Positions 7,201-13,745 of a stretch of DNA of 25,114 nt are shown piece after piece. Position 1 is the stretch's first letter; the number at the start of each line of letters is the position of its first letter. A program made the position numbers and the translations under genes. The DNA lies in contig MU646324.1 in NCBI GenBank assembly GCA_026770585.1, forward strand, positions 1,256,781-1,281,894, read 5' to 3'. Source of the stretch: Baffinella frigidus (taxonomy: Eukaryota; Cryptophyceae; Cryptomonadales; Baffinellaceae). The notes below the pieces were generated by a model. That model saw nothing but the letters and a program-made list of their open reading frames with translations, did no database searches and was not told the origin of the DNA.

Positions 7201-9783
7201 TTTAAATAGGCCCCTCTAGCATTCTCGTGAGGTGAGCGTCCAGGAAACACACTCGACACTGCGCGGAGTCCTGTCGACGTTTTTTTTGCATGCGCAGAGA
7301 AAGCTCCCCCGAAATGCACTGCGTGCTGAGACGAGCCACACAGCGGAGTTCGAAGGGATCTTGAATAACCCCTGAGCGATAAGACTTAGGACCCTACGGT
7401 AGGCAACCCGTAGGGGCATAGGGGGGTTCCTACGGATAAGGTAACGGAAACTCGGGCTCTCAGCGCCCTTCGTAGCCTGCTGTGTGGCATGCGAAGAAAG
7501 TCTACCCAATCTGGCGACCCCGCTGGAAAATCAAATTAAATCAAACCTGGGCGTACACCGCAGGAAAACCACTAGCCCTCGGAGGTGGCTCAATCCGTGC
7601 TCTGAAACATAGGTACCAAACGATGATTGTGTACCGAAAATAGGTCAAAGGTTAACACATCGGTGTCGGATCCGACTCCGATGTCAAGGCAAATCGAAAA
7701 TGTTCCAGAGCACTATTTGAGCCACCTCCAAGGGCTGGTGGAGCAGGCCAGGCGCCAGGTTGCAACACCCCATCCTGGTACACATATTTACAACCCCACA
7801 TGTAGATAGGACCCTCAAGCATTATCGAGTGGTACCCCGCAGGAAACCACGCAGGGCTGGAGGGGGGGGGGTATTCAAAAGTCATTTTCAAGGGAAACCG
7901 GTGTTCAAAAGTCAATTTAAGATTAAAACGGCTCCAAGAACGCACATGGAACACCCTACCCTAGAGCCTGGCGTGGAATGGGGTCGAATCGCACCTGGCC
8001 GTAAGGTGCCAGGAAAGGCGTGAGGGAAGTGGCGTTGGCGAAACGCGGGAGGTTCCCGATGAAGATCTGCCCGGGGCCCGGTTTTGTCAGTTTTGAGTTG
8101 TGTTTCCTCGAGGCCACACAGCGGGTTACGAAGGGGATTTCGGGCGCTGAGAGCCCGAGTTTCCGTTACCTTATCCTGAGGAACCCCCCTATGTCCCTAC
8201 GGGTTGCCTACCGTAGGGTCCTAGGTCTTATCGCTTAGGGGTTATTCAAAACCCCTTCGAAGTCCGCGGAAGGTTGCCGATGAAGATCTGTCCCACCACG
8301 CCAGATTAATCGAGGGAAACCGACGCCTTATCCACGCCAGATCTGGCGTCGTTGACTTAAGAATTCAAGGGCTGTCCCCTGAAAGATGTCAAAAGTGGAT
8401 ATTTCGACCCCTCTGGCGTGGCTGGGACAGTCCGGGGTCCGGTTTTGTCAGATTTGAGTTGTGTTTCCTCGAGGAGGAATCGCTGCCCACTCGAGGCTAG
8501 AAATGTGACTATTCTAAAAGTTTTAGCTTTACACGTCCTTCACACGAAGACCGCTGTGTAGTAATTTTCACACAAATAGTCAGGTTATTTGCCCCAGCTC
8601 ACGGATATCCGCGAGCCACGTGACCAACCCCGCCCGTGACTAGTACACATGTTTACAACCCCACATTTAAAATTCCCCCCTTTCCAGCCTCGAGTGGGTG
8701 TTCCGCAGGCGTGGTGAAAAGATTCAGTGAATTGGAGATATTGATTCTGGGAATTGGAGGCATTGGTGCACAGCCCCACCAAGGACTGCACTGCCAGCCA
8801 GGATGTTTTACCTCAAGTCAACAAAGCTAATCCTCGGCAGTAAGTTGCCATTTCGTTTAGGTGGACCGGCTCTGGGAGCCGGCATTTGACTTAAGGCTGT
8901 GGTTTTCAGGGGGAGTTGACTTGGGCGAAATGTTCTGGCTCCCAGTGGACCGAGAGCACCACTCGAGGCTAGAAATGTGACCATTTTAAAAGTTTTAACT
9001 TTATATGTCCTTTACAAGTGGACCGCTGTGTAGTAATTTTCACATAAATATCTGGTTTTGGTCACTTAGCTGGGGGAATTCCCCCAGCTACGTGACCAAA
9101 CCCGCCCGTGACTCATACAAATGTTTACAATCCCACATTTAAAATGCTCCCCTTTCCAGCCTCGAGTGGCAACGCCGCCGCTGGGCCCGATGCGCATCGT
9201 GGTGGAAAGCCGGGACCATCCGTCACGCGATAGATGCCATCTCGTCAACTGGAAGCGACAGGAGTCAGTCGAGGCAGCGCATCCCGCCACTTAGCAGCGA
9301 CCGAAGACCTTTTCACCTTGAATTCGATGCGAAATTCCGGTTAGGTTCCAGGGCAATGGATGAGATTCTTGTACAAATGGTTTAGATAGACTGTATCCGT
9401 GAAGCCCACGGTGGCTGCTAAGTGGATCTTGACCTTGCAGGGGTTGGCGGGCACGGCTTGAATCGGCGTTTGCACGTGCTTTTCAACCTGCTGAGGCTGC
9501 TCGGACCCCCCCCGCAGCCGCAAGCCAGCTGGCACTCTGCGAGCACGCCGCCACACTCAGCGCCACCGTGCAACGACGCGACGAAACGCGCACTCCACAC
9601 TTCACGAAATCGCAAGTGTGAATCGTTTTCTCTGAAAGGGCAACGTTCTCGGGGCGCGGTGTGAGTACGCAACTTGGAGGAGGCTCACCCGGGCACGAAG
9701 GAGGACACGCCCGCGGAGGTGGCGGGGAGCAGGAGCGGGAGGAGCAGGAGCAGGGGCGCCAGCCGCGTCGTGAGAGGGACCAT
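1196..9783 (-). CDS. Gene A: spliced protein with signal peptide and two RRM domains (incomplete model)
   Basis: Gene-level call; coding exons are listed separately. Reading leftward: signal-peptide exon (9783-9689), Cys/Arg-rich exon (9631-9434), RRM1 exons (8066-7995 IFIGNLP..YGQ; 6021-5974 VTLDVKM..), possible RRM1 strand 4 (4605-4579 RPLSFD), possible exon 3609-3561, basic helix (2207-2098), and RRM2 RNP2 (1258-1196 VYVGNI). Phases agree for the pairs 9689/9631, 7995/6021 and 2098/1258, and for 3561/2207 in one frame. They do not agree between 9434 and 8066 or between 4579 and 3609, so exons are missing or an edge is wrong. The RNP1 exon is not visible. Two RRMs after a targeting peptide resemble organelle RNPs. 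RRM proteins bind RNA; whether this one is secreted, plastid-targeted or two merged genes is open. Confidence 0.45.
1250..1372 (-). repeat. Three copies of a 3' splice site (decoy acceptors)
   Basis: On the minus strand 'gctgagagttttgtgtgggcag|GGCGCG' occurs at about 1259-1285 and again at 1318-1345; a diverged version with 'gtgtgagcag' is at 1353-1378. The lowest-coordinate copy leads into the RRM2 exon. The two upstream copies lead nowhere. Confidence 0.55.
1436..1598. mobile_element. Hairpin element (MITE)
   Basis: Left part 'atgcgaaaagctaacgccag', then 'cctacggtaggaacccccc', is mirrored by 'ctcctaccgtag', then 'cgctggcgttggatttttgc'. It is interrupted by small asymmetric loops. It belongs to the loose 'cctacggtagg' group seen at 4667, 7334, 16202, 17948 and 20882. 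Confidence 0.7.
1664..1796. repeat. Perfect 35-base inverted repeat
   Basis: Arms 1664-1698 and 1762-1796 are exact reverse complements (start gccaggcgcagtattg), around a 63-base GC-rich loop. Such a perfect hairpin implies recent origin or gene conversion. Confidence 0.9.
1833..2090. repeat. 10-base minisatellite GTTCAGGAGG / GTTGAGGAGG
   Basis: About 20 units of a 10-base repeat are split by a 36-base block (1920-1955). That block is a partial copy of the end of the exon at 2098-2207. The minisatellite lies directly downstream of the donor of that exon on the minus strand. Confidence 0.85.
1920..1955 (-). pseudogene. Tail copy of gene A basic exon
   Basis: On the minus strand this reads PAPKRRPAMG-like, followed by GTCTCT. 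It matches the last third of the exon at 2207-2098 (PVPRRRPTMG|GTCCCG). It is an exon tail plus donor lying downstream of the full exon. Confidence 0.45.
2098..2207 (-). CDS. Gene A exon: basic charged helix linker
   Basis: Minus-strand acceptor 'acgagtgcag' precedes EKRARREVAIAKAAERATSS, then AEGGDAGPVPRRRPTMG, ending GG|GTCCCG (36 codons plus 2 bases). The first 20 residues suit a charged alpha helix and the rest is a basic, Gly/Pro linker, as expected between RRMs. The phase fits the RRM2 exon downstream. Head copies with their own 3' boundary lie upstream at 2331-2387 and 2650-2706. Confidence 0.45.
2331..2387 (-). pseudogene. Head copy 1 of basic exon, with acceptor
   Basis: Reads EKRAWREVATARAAER after an acceptor 'tctctctcgcag'. 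Its pyrimidine tract is the long GA/GT microsatellite read on the minus strand, so this decoy has a better tract than the presumed real exon. Confidence 0.5.
2382..2610. repeat. GA/GT microsatellite
   Basis: (GAGA)n/(GTGTGA)n purine-rich tract; on the minus strand it is a long CT tract ending at an acceptor. The Ser/Leu/His-rich open frames over it are artefacts. Confidence 0.9.
2650..2706 (-). pseudogene. Head copy 2 of basic exon, acceptor lost
   Basis: Reads EKRARRQVAIARAAERATSS, but the base triplet before it is CTG instead of CAG, so the 3' splice site is dead. Confidence 0.5.
2730..2901. mobile_element. MITE, CCACGCAAGAGTGTAG family, TA target duplication
   Basis: Ends 'ccacgcaagagtgtag' and 'agaatcttgcgtgg' are inverted. 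TA flanks both sides (2728-2729 and 2902-2903). A better preserved copy is at 13288-13460. The two-base TA duplication resembles Tc1/mariner-type non-autonomous elements. Confidence 0.75.
2903..3154. repeat. Dispersed element; part inverted at 4115-4255
   Basis: 2903-2965 matches 20519-20580 ('cacacggt..cttcgagggttt'). The stretch 2975-3125 is repeated in reverse at 4115-4255, with shared 'gttaccactcgggaggctac' and 'ggatatccgg'. No coding signal. Confidence 0.6.
3155..3345. mobile_element. MITE, CCACTCGAGAATGCTGG family
   Basis: Ends 'ccactcgagaatgctggag' and 'ctccagcattctcgtgtgg' are inverted. The inside shares 'ttacatgtggggttgta', 'gtgaccaa' and 'cccacttgtaaa' with copies at 7043-7232 and about 7780-7833, and is related to the CTCGAGGC family. 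Confidence 0.8.
3561..3609 (-). CDS. Gene A candidate exon after RRM1
   Basis: A strong minus-strand acceptor 'tcttgtttgcag' and donor GTACTC bound 49 bases. Two frames are open. One reads VASGEGRHRTRPRKNR and would follow RPLSFD in phase, giving a basic tail. The other, with one base of lead, reads SLLVKADIGLDPEKIA and would join in phase to EKRARREVA at 2207. The choice cannot be made from sequence. Confidence 0.3.
3648..3814. mobile_element. MITE with GATCTCATGTGA ends
   Basis: 'gatctcatgtgagaacagtt' is mirrored by 'aaccgttttcacatgagatc'. The centre contains 'aaattactaca..tagtaaatttcatta', shared with the elements at 16789 and 17058. Confidence 0.75.
4115..4255. repeat. Inverted copy of the 2975-3125 element
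   Basis: 'ttgttggtcacgtta', 'ccggatatccggtg' and 'ggttctctgtagcctcccga' are the reverse of the 2975 copy. Confidence 0.6.
4290..4520. repeat. Short repeats GCCATAAGTGGCC / GTGGACC
   Basis: Several imperfect copies of 'ccataagtcgcc/ggcc' and 'gagtggaccact'; no exon seen. Confidence 0.5.
4579..4605 (-). CDS. Gene A candidate micro-exon (RRM strand 4)
   Basis: The best 3' splice site in the window (minus strand, pyrimidine-rich 'cttctctcttcttcct' followed by 'gatacag') leads into nine codons, VLSRPLSFD, and a strong donor GTGAGT. Only this frame is open. 'RPLSFD' fits the last RRM strand (G-R-x-L-x-V), and the phase (0/0) fits the exon at 5974 if the missing RNP1 exon is also phase 0. The call rests on splice signals more than on the nine residues. 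Confidence 0.35.
4667..4763. mobile_element. Hairpin MITE, 'gggtagt..tagcctacggga' arms
   Basis: 'cccgaaattagggtag' and 'tagcctacggga' are mirrored by 'tcccgtaggcta' and 'ctaccctaacttcggg'. Confidence 0.8.
4774..5075. mobile_element. Nested hairpins containing a CCACAGCGGACTTCGAAGG element
   Basis: Outer arms 'gcgacgtacgacaccc..ggtgcaaaccctctcccc' (4830-4859) and their inverse (5034-5074) enclose an element (4857-5016) with ends 'ccacagcggacttcgaaggg' and 'gcacgctgtgtgg'. A reverse fragment of the same element sits at 4774-4815. One element appears to have inserted into another. Confidence 0.7.
5087..5780. repeat. Degenerate TTTAGGG telomere-type array
   Basis: About 690 bases of GGTTTAGGGTTTAGGG with many point variants (GTTCAGGG, GGTCTAGG, GTGTAGGG). 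It is internal, so not a chromosome end. It lies in an intron of gene A, oriented as CCCTAAA relative to that gene, exactly where the RNP1 exon of RRM1 would be expected. Confidence 0.95.
5781..5933. repeat. Repeated/inverted 'cagatgggggtgtcaagtgc'
   Basis: Two direct copies (5781, 5867) and one inverted copy (5910-5933) of the 25-base motif. The last two form a hairpin. Confidence 0.7.
5837..5863 (-). pseudogene. Tail copy of RRM1 exon 2
   Basis: Reads HPKYDDSCK followed by donor GTCTGTCCC. It repeats the end of the exon at 6021-5974 and lies downstream of it in gene order. Confidence 0.5.
5974..6021 (-). CDS. Gene A exon: RRM1 strand 2
   Basis: Minus-strand acceptor 'cgcgtggacag' precedes 16 codons, VTLDVKMHPKYADSCK, then donor GTCTGC. 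Phase 0 at both ends joins the YGQ-ending exon (7995) to give YGQ-VTLDVKM, the usual turn and second strand of an RRM. The tail copy is at 5837-5863; head copies are upstream at 6176-6210 (VTLHAKMHPKY) and 6545-6567. The inverted-repeat end of a CTCGAGG-family MITE starts only about five bases before the exon. Confidence 0.55.
6176..6210 (-). pseudogene. Head copy 1 of RRM1 exon 2
   Basis: 'gtacag' then VTLHAKMHPKY; it breaks off before the donor. A MITE begins 13 bases away at 6223. Confidence 0.5.
6223..6363. mobile_element. MITE, CCACTTAGCAGC family (reverse)
   Basis: Ends 'ccactcagcagc' and 'ggttgctaagtgg'. Internal 'caccttgaattcaaggtg' is palindromic. It also carries 'gggcaatggataagattcta'. 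Confidence 0.8.
6477..6544. mobile_element. Fragment of CTCATAAGAAA-family MITE
   Basis: 'cgctcataagaaaccgcccc' and 'taggaccaccgtacggcccta' match the left half of the complete element at 23097-23211; the right half is missing. Confidence 0.6.
6545..6567 (-). pseudogene. Head copy 2 of RRM1 exon 2
   Basis: 'gtcgacag' then V-ALDVQM; only about 23 bases match before it breaks off. Confidence 0.4.
6826..7026. mobile_element. MITE, CCACTCGAGGC family
   Basis: Ends 'ccacccgaggcc' and 'tagcctcgagtgg'; about 201 bases. The centre is the perfect palindrome 'gttactgcgggatatcccgc' extended to 'agtaac'. Shared inner marks are 'gtgtagtaattttc' and 'cccgtgactggtaca'. Confidence 0.85.
7043..7232. mobile_element. 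MITE, CCACTCGAGAATGCTGG family
   Basis: 'ccactcaagaatgatgg' and 'ctagcattctcgtgagg' are inverted. The inside matches the 3155 copy. Confidence 0.75.
7334..7489. mobile_element. MITE, CCACACAGCGG family
   Basis: Ends 'ccacacagcgga..cgaaggga' and 'tagcctgctgtgtgg'. The core is 'accctacggtaggcaacccg'. Other copies are at 4857, 8114 and 23478. Confidence 0.8.
7569..7741. mobile_element. MITE with CCACTAGCCCTCGGAGG ends
   Basis: About 42-base imperfect inverted arms ('ccactagccctcggaggtgg' versus the inverse of 'ccacctccaagggctggtgg'). An attractive helical open frame across it is a by-product of the hairpin. Confidence 0.8.
7842..7976. mobile_element. MITE with CCACGCAGGGCTGG / AGCCTGGCGTGG ends
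   Basis: Carries 'ggtattcaaaagtca' blocks and 'ctccaagaacgc'. A reverse copy lies at 22944-23094. It ends 19 bases from the donor of the RRM1 exon. Confidence 0.7.
7995..8066 (-). CDS. Gene A exon: RRM1 start (RNP2 IFIGNLP to YGQ)
   Basis: Minus-strand acceptor 'cgggcag' precedes 24 codons beginning IFIGNLPRFANATSLTPFLA and ending PYGQ, then donor GTGCGA. This covers RNP2 (IFIGNLP), helix 1 (TSLTPFLAPYG) and the turn before strand 2, the canonical order of an RRM. Phase is 0 at both ends and fits VTLDVKM at 6021. A 20-base head copy (IFIGNLP) is upstream at 8268-8287. RRMs bind single-stranded RNA through aromatic residues in RNP2 and RNP1; here the RNP2 aromatic is F2. Confidence 0.6.
8114..8267. 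mobile_element. MITE, CCACACAGCGG family (reverse)
   Basis: Left end 'ccacacagcgggttacgaag'. The right end is truncated at 'cttcgaagtccgc', lacking 'tgtgtgg'. It sits between the two copies of the RRM1 exon head. Confidence 0.75.
8268..8287 (-). pseudogene. Head copy of RRM1 exon
   Basis: 'gggacag' then IFIGNL in 20 bases, after which the sequence is cut by the end of the MITE at 8114-8267. It is an exon head with its acceptor, on the upstream side of the full exon. Confidence 0.5.
8296..8421. mobile_element. MITE with CCACGCCAGA ends and a matching empty site
   Basis: 'ccacgccagatt' and 'cctctggcgtgg' are inverted. The flanks 'gatgaagatctg' and 'ccggttttgtcag' occur uninterrupted at 8059-8090, giving an unfilled paralogous site. 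Confidence 0.75.
8487..8697. mobile_element. MITE, CCACTCGAGGC family
   Basis: Near-perfect ends 'ccactcgaggctagaaa' and 'tttccagcctcgagtgg'. Centre palindrome 'gctcacggatatccgcgagc'. Confidence 0.9.
8791..8946. repeat. Dispersed element also at 17769-17923
   Basis: Begins 'gccagccaggatgtttta' and includes 'cctcggcagtaagttgccat' and 'gcgaaatgttctggctcc'. The two copies are close to 85-90% alike by eye. No protein is evident. Confidence 0.7.
8959..9169. mobile_element. MITE, CCACTCGAGGC family
   Basis: Ends 'ccactcgaggctagaaatg' and 'tttccagcctcgagtgg'. Centre palindrome 'agctgggggaattcccccag', differing from all other copies. Confidence 0.9.
9287..9425. mobile_element. MITE, CCACTTAGCAGC family (reverse)
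   Basis: Ends 'ccacttagcagc' and 'ggctgctaagtgg', with inner 'aaattccggttaggttccag'. It ends eight bases beyond the donor of gene A exon 2. Confidence 0.85.
9434..9631 (-). CDS. Gene A exon 2: Cys- and Arg-rich
   Basis: Minus-strand acceptor 'tgccctttcag' precedes A+65 codons+2 bases, donor AG|GTCAAG. It completes a Gly with exon 1 and reads ENDSHLRFREVWSARFVASL, then a Cys-rich stretch (AECGGVL, ECQLACGCGGG) and STCKRRFKPCPP. No family is recognised. NDS is an N-glycosylation sequon if the protein is secreted; the Arg/Ser bias could equally be transit-peptide-like. The intron from exon 1 is 57 bases. Its phase-2 end does not fit the phase-0 RRM1 exon, so another exon or an internal donor (for example after WSARF) is needed. 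Confidence 0.4.
9689..9783 (-). CDS. Gene A exon 1: signal peptide
   Basis: ATG at 9783 (minus) opens 31 codons plus GG before a consensus donor GTGAGC. The protein starts MVPLTTRLAPLLLLLPLLLP, then ATSAGVSSFVP: a short basic n-region, a 13-residue Leu/Pro hydrophobic core and a TSA cleavage site. This is as clear a signal peptide as sequence can show. A Phe shortly after the cleavage site (SSFVP) recalls bipartite plastid signals of complex algae, but that is speculative. Short frame-shifted open frames over the same bases are shadows. Confidence 0.5.
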
Positions 9784-11265
9784 CGTCTGCCATGGCACAC
9801 CAGTCAGGTCGCATCGCATCGCGGCAACTTCTAGTGCCATGCCGCGGGCGCGCTTGGGCGTTGCATCGCCAGGTCTCGACTACCTCCGCCCCCCACCATG
9901 ATTGCGTCAGCTACACGCGAGTTAGGGCTTGCTGCGGATTGCTGCCTCAAAGGGCCTCCTGGTCTTGGAGCTTCCTGGCTTCTCCTCTGTTTGTTTCAAG
10001 ACCCGTAGGTTTCGAGAGCGCGTGTTGTTTCAGGGGAACCGGGGGTTTGAGAAACCACACAACCAACGCGCCTCATCTGCTGGGAGGGACTAGGAGGCGT
10101 ACGTGGGTGGGAAGGGAGGTTTCGGGGCCGGATTAAGAGGGGGCCATGGACCTTTTCGGGACGGGGGAATAGACAAGGAGGTGGGATTCCGGGATTGGTT
10201 GTGAGGATGATGTGATCTGGACGCAATGTAAAGAGGCTGTCCAGACACCCCGTCTGGACACAACCTCCCTCCGCAGCAGCTACACCCGCATCCTGTCTAG
10301 GGACAAGGGGGCTGGGGCGGTACCGCGAGACACGCGCAGAAGAAGCTCAGGCACCTTTCTTGATCCCTTTTCATATATGTGTCATATATGTACAAAAATT
10401 GAATGGCTCAAATTCCAGCAAGGGCGACGTACATATATATTACAAACCGAGGATCGTGTCGGACAAATATACGACGCTGCCGGATTTACTGGCCCGCGTC
10501 TCTTTGGCCTGCGGCCGCTGGTGGGCCTGGCGCGGCGAGCAGGTGCGCCATTTCCCACCTCCTCCTCCTCCTCCTCGCCCCTCCCCCCATGCGTCGTCCC
10601 CAGGAGGCGCACACCAGATGCCGCAACGCAGTCTGGATGCAAGAGATCTGAAGAAGCCCAACTCGAACAAAAAATCTTGTCGGCGGCCCCTAAATCTAGG
10701 GGCACTCTAAGTTTAGAGGAGTGCGGTGGCCAGATCACCGAACAGGCGGGAAGCTTCCGCGCTCCTGCGTGGCCCAGTTGCTTGCGAGGGTGAAGAGTTC
10801 AACAGGGGAAGTCTTGGGAGGAAACTCTACCAGGCTATCCTTCTCCAGGTCCCCGGGAGAAGACATGCGAAGTCGGTGGCTCTAGGTGTCTGGACAGCCT
10901 CTGTACGGTGCGTCCAGCTCAGAGCGAGTTACACAAAGGACCTCCTCTGTTGACGATTTGACCTGGGTTTGGGGGCACATTGCGTGTGCCGAGTGCCGAG
11001 TGTCTCCCGTGGTTGCCTGTTGGCAGACGGAAACGCTCATCGCCTGTACCGAGCAGCTTGGGCAGGAGATGAGCGAAGTCCTGATACGCAAAGTGTTTAC
11101 AGTTTTCAACAATGGTACAGTCGCACAGCACACACACATCAAACCACACACCGATTTTCACGCATTATGGGCACCACCGGATCTCGGGCCAGCGCATGAC
11201 AAGCCGGCACATTTCTAAAATCCAGGGTGGGGTCGGAACACAGGAAGGTGGGAGGATCAACGAGA
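9784..11265. promoter_or_regulatory. Divergent spacer between gene A and gene B
   Basis: About 1.5 kb between the two start codons, largely free of the MITE families that fill the introns, so probably both promoters lie here. It holds a (CCT)n stretch near 10556-10575, AT-rich 'catatatgtgtcatatatgt' near 10373 and 'acatatatatta' near 10430. None can be assigned as a TATA box. A 193-codon open frame on the plus strand (10212-10793) is not convincingly coding. Confidence 0.45.
10233..10901. repeat. 669-base segment with 17-base perfect inverted ends
   Basis: 'gaggctgtccagacacc' at 10233-10249 is exactly mirrored at 10885-10901. No clear target duplication and no transposase frame. It could be a non-autonomous DNA transposon or a chance/regulatory hairpin. 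Confidence 0.5.
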
Positions 11266-11423
11266 ATGACGTTCTTCTCGCGCTTCAAGCCACAGCGAAA
11301 GCAGAAACCGGACATGGACCTAATGGGGATGGACTTCGAGCGAAAGGCGGGCGGATCCACGGAGGATTCTCACCACGAGAGCGAGTATGAAGGCTCCACT
11401 GCGACACCTAGCTTCTCGAGGAG
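11266..11423 (+). CDS. Gene B exon 1: N-terminus
   Basis: ATG with A at -3 opens 52 codons plus AG before donor GTACGA. It starts MTFFSRFKPQRKQKPDMDLM, then GMDFERKAGGSTEDSHHESE, ending PSFSRR. It looks cytosolic, charged and likely phosphorylatable. The two-base end joins in phase to the one-base lead of exon 2. A diverged tail copy with donor lies at 11617-11676. The frame stays open upstream, so an earlier start or acceptor is possible. Confidence 0.5.
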
Positions 11424-13714
11424 GTACGACAACACCCCCGGGGCTTGACGGTTACTGGGGGCAGCCAGAACTCCACGGTGTGTGTGTGTGTGGGGGGGGG
11501 GCGTCTTTCCCAAGGAGACATCTGACAGATGTGACTCCTGTGGCGTGGGCTCACTAGGGTTGGGTTATCGGACTTTTAGTATCGGACTTCCGGCTCACTA
11601 TCGTTATCGGACTCCCGGATTGTCACCACGAGAGCGAGCATGAAGGCACCGCTGCGATGCCTGGCCTCGCGAGGAGGTGCGACTAGCTTATCTCAGAAAA
11701 GGACTTTTAGAAGTCCTTTTCCTAAAGTCAACTCCCCTACAAATCCGTCAACTTATACGTAGAGTAAAGAATAAGTTGACGGATTTGTGGGGGAGTCGAC
11801 TTAGGAAAAGGACTTCTAAAAGTCGTTTTCTGAGATAATAGCAGAAGCTTGGCGTGGGCTCACTAGCTGAAGCTTGCGGAAACCAAATTGCCCTGGTGTT
11901 ACGTCCTTGCTGCGTAACAACGTATACCCCATATTATCTCCCCAATGGTATTTCTTGCACCAATCCCACGTGTATCCTCGGACAGCCACATTCGTCAGCG
12001 TGTCCGAGGCCATGCAATTTAAACCGCCTTTATGCTATCTTAAGGGTGAATTTTCTCAGATTTTGCTATCTTAGCTTCGACATAGCTGTAAAATGGCGCA
12101 AAACCCACCCGAAGATAGCAAAAACACGGTTTAAATTGCATGGCCTTGCCCATGAAATCCCAAGTGTACCCTCGGACAGCCATATTCGACAGCCGGCTGG
12201 GACCCCGGTAGTTGGATGCAGGCACGCAGACCGATTCAATCCGTGTCGGTAGGCTCAACGTTGATAGTATATGAGCTCATATACGTTGAGCTCGTTGATA
12301 GTATATGAGCTCATATACTCAGTATATGAGCTCATATACTATCAACGAACAGAACATATGTGAATCGCTGATTCCGCCCCGACGGCACGCAGGCCTGAAG
12401 CGCTAGGGTTTAGGGTGTAGGGTTCAGGGTTCAGGGTTCAGGGTTCAGGGTTTAGGGTCCGTAGGGTGTATGGTTTAGGGCAGGGCAGGGTAGGGTAGGT
12501 AGGGGGTTTAGGGTTTGGGGTTTCCTCCCCGACGCTCAGCACAGCCCCTCCCTGAGCCGCTCCTAAAGCTGTGCGTGGGGGGGTNNNNNNNNNNNNNNNN
12601 NNNNNNNNNNNNNNAGAGAGAGGGATATGGTGGTGGTGGTGGTGGTGGTGGTGGTGGGGGGAGAGACCAGAGATGGAGAGAGGGTGTGAGAGAGAGGCCT
12701 CGTGGATTCGCGCCCCTCCTAACGCTCCGATTCGCGGGGCAGGATGATGACGTTTTTCAACATCCGGCGAGCCTCCCTGACCTCCCTGAGCCGCTCCTAA
12801 AGACCTGCGTCGAATCCGCGCCCCCCCTAAAGCTCCAATTCGCGCGACAGGATGAGAGGGCTCGAACTCAGTGCTTCGTAGAATCTACGATACTAAATGT
12901 ACAAAGTGAGCACAGCCCCTCCATGATCGCCTCCTAAAGCTGTGCGTCCGATTCGCGGGGCAGGATGATGATGACGTTTTTCAACATCCGGCGAGCCTCC
13001 ATGAGCCCCTCCTACAGCTGTGACTACGCTAGACCTGAGGGGAGGCAGTCGCAAATGTCAACTTATCTGGACCCTGGAGTCAACTTTTGGAAGAAAACAC
13101 GGATTTCCGTGCTTTCTGCCCTTGCGGCAACTTTTGATTGCTCCCCATCACGTGTAAAGTAGGTCCGATTCGCGCCGCTCCTAAAGGTCGAATTGGCGGG
13201 GCAGGATGATGACGTTTTTCAACATCCGGCGAGGCGGCTCGATTGGGAGCAGCATGTCGCATCGCAAAGCTGCCAGTGAGGGCCCCACCACGCAAGAGTG
13301 TAGGGCTGACCTGGGAAAACCAGTCAGTTCACACGGAATTTGTACCAACTTTCCGATTTTTCGATTTTTCTCTGGGGAGAATGTCCACTTATGAACCTGG
13401 AAAAATAGTCAAATCTGACCGTTTTTTCTGTAAGCCAGTCAGCTCTACACTCTTGCGTGGCACGCCTCGCAGCCCGTTCCCGCCCGTGCGGACTCGGTTT
13501 TCACTGCTGCACTTTTCTTTGTCTCCACCCTCCAGAGGCGGCTCGATTGGGAGCAGCATGTCGCATCGCAAAGCTGCCAGTAAGGGCCCCACGCCTCGCA
13601 GAACGTTGCGAGAGAGAGAGAGAGAGAGAGAGCGGGAGAGAGAGCGGGAGAGAGAGAGATAGCGAGATAGAGAGAGAGAGAGAGAAAGAGAGATAGAGAG
13701 ATATAGAGCGGGAG

Positions 13715-13745
<31 letters not shown>

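Noticed and set aside
7627-7809. Helical-looking open frame (PEHYLSHLQGLVEQARRQV)
   Set aside because: It lies almost wholly in the right arm of a MITE (7569-7741) and its neighbour; the left arm mirrors it, so the hairpin explains the sequence.
10212-10793. 193-codon plus-strand open frame in the divergent spacer
   Set aside because: No domain-like pattern. It runs through a (CCT)n stretch giving poly-Ser and has GTG/ATG starts in poor context. Competing frames on both strands are equally open. It is left as spacer.
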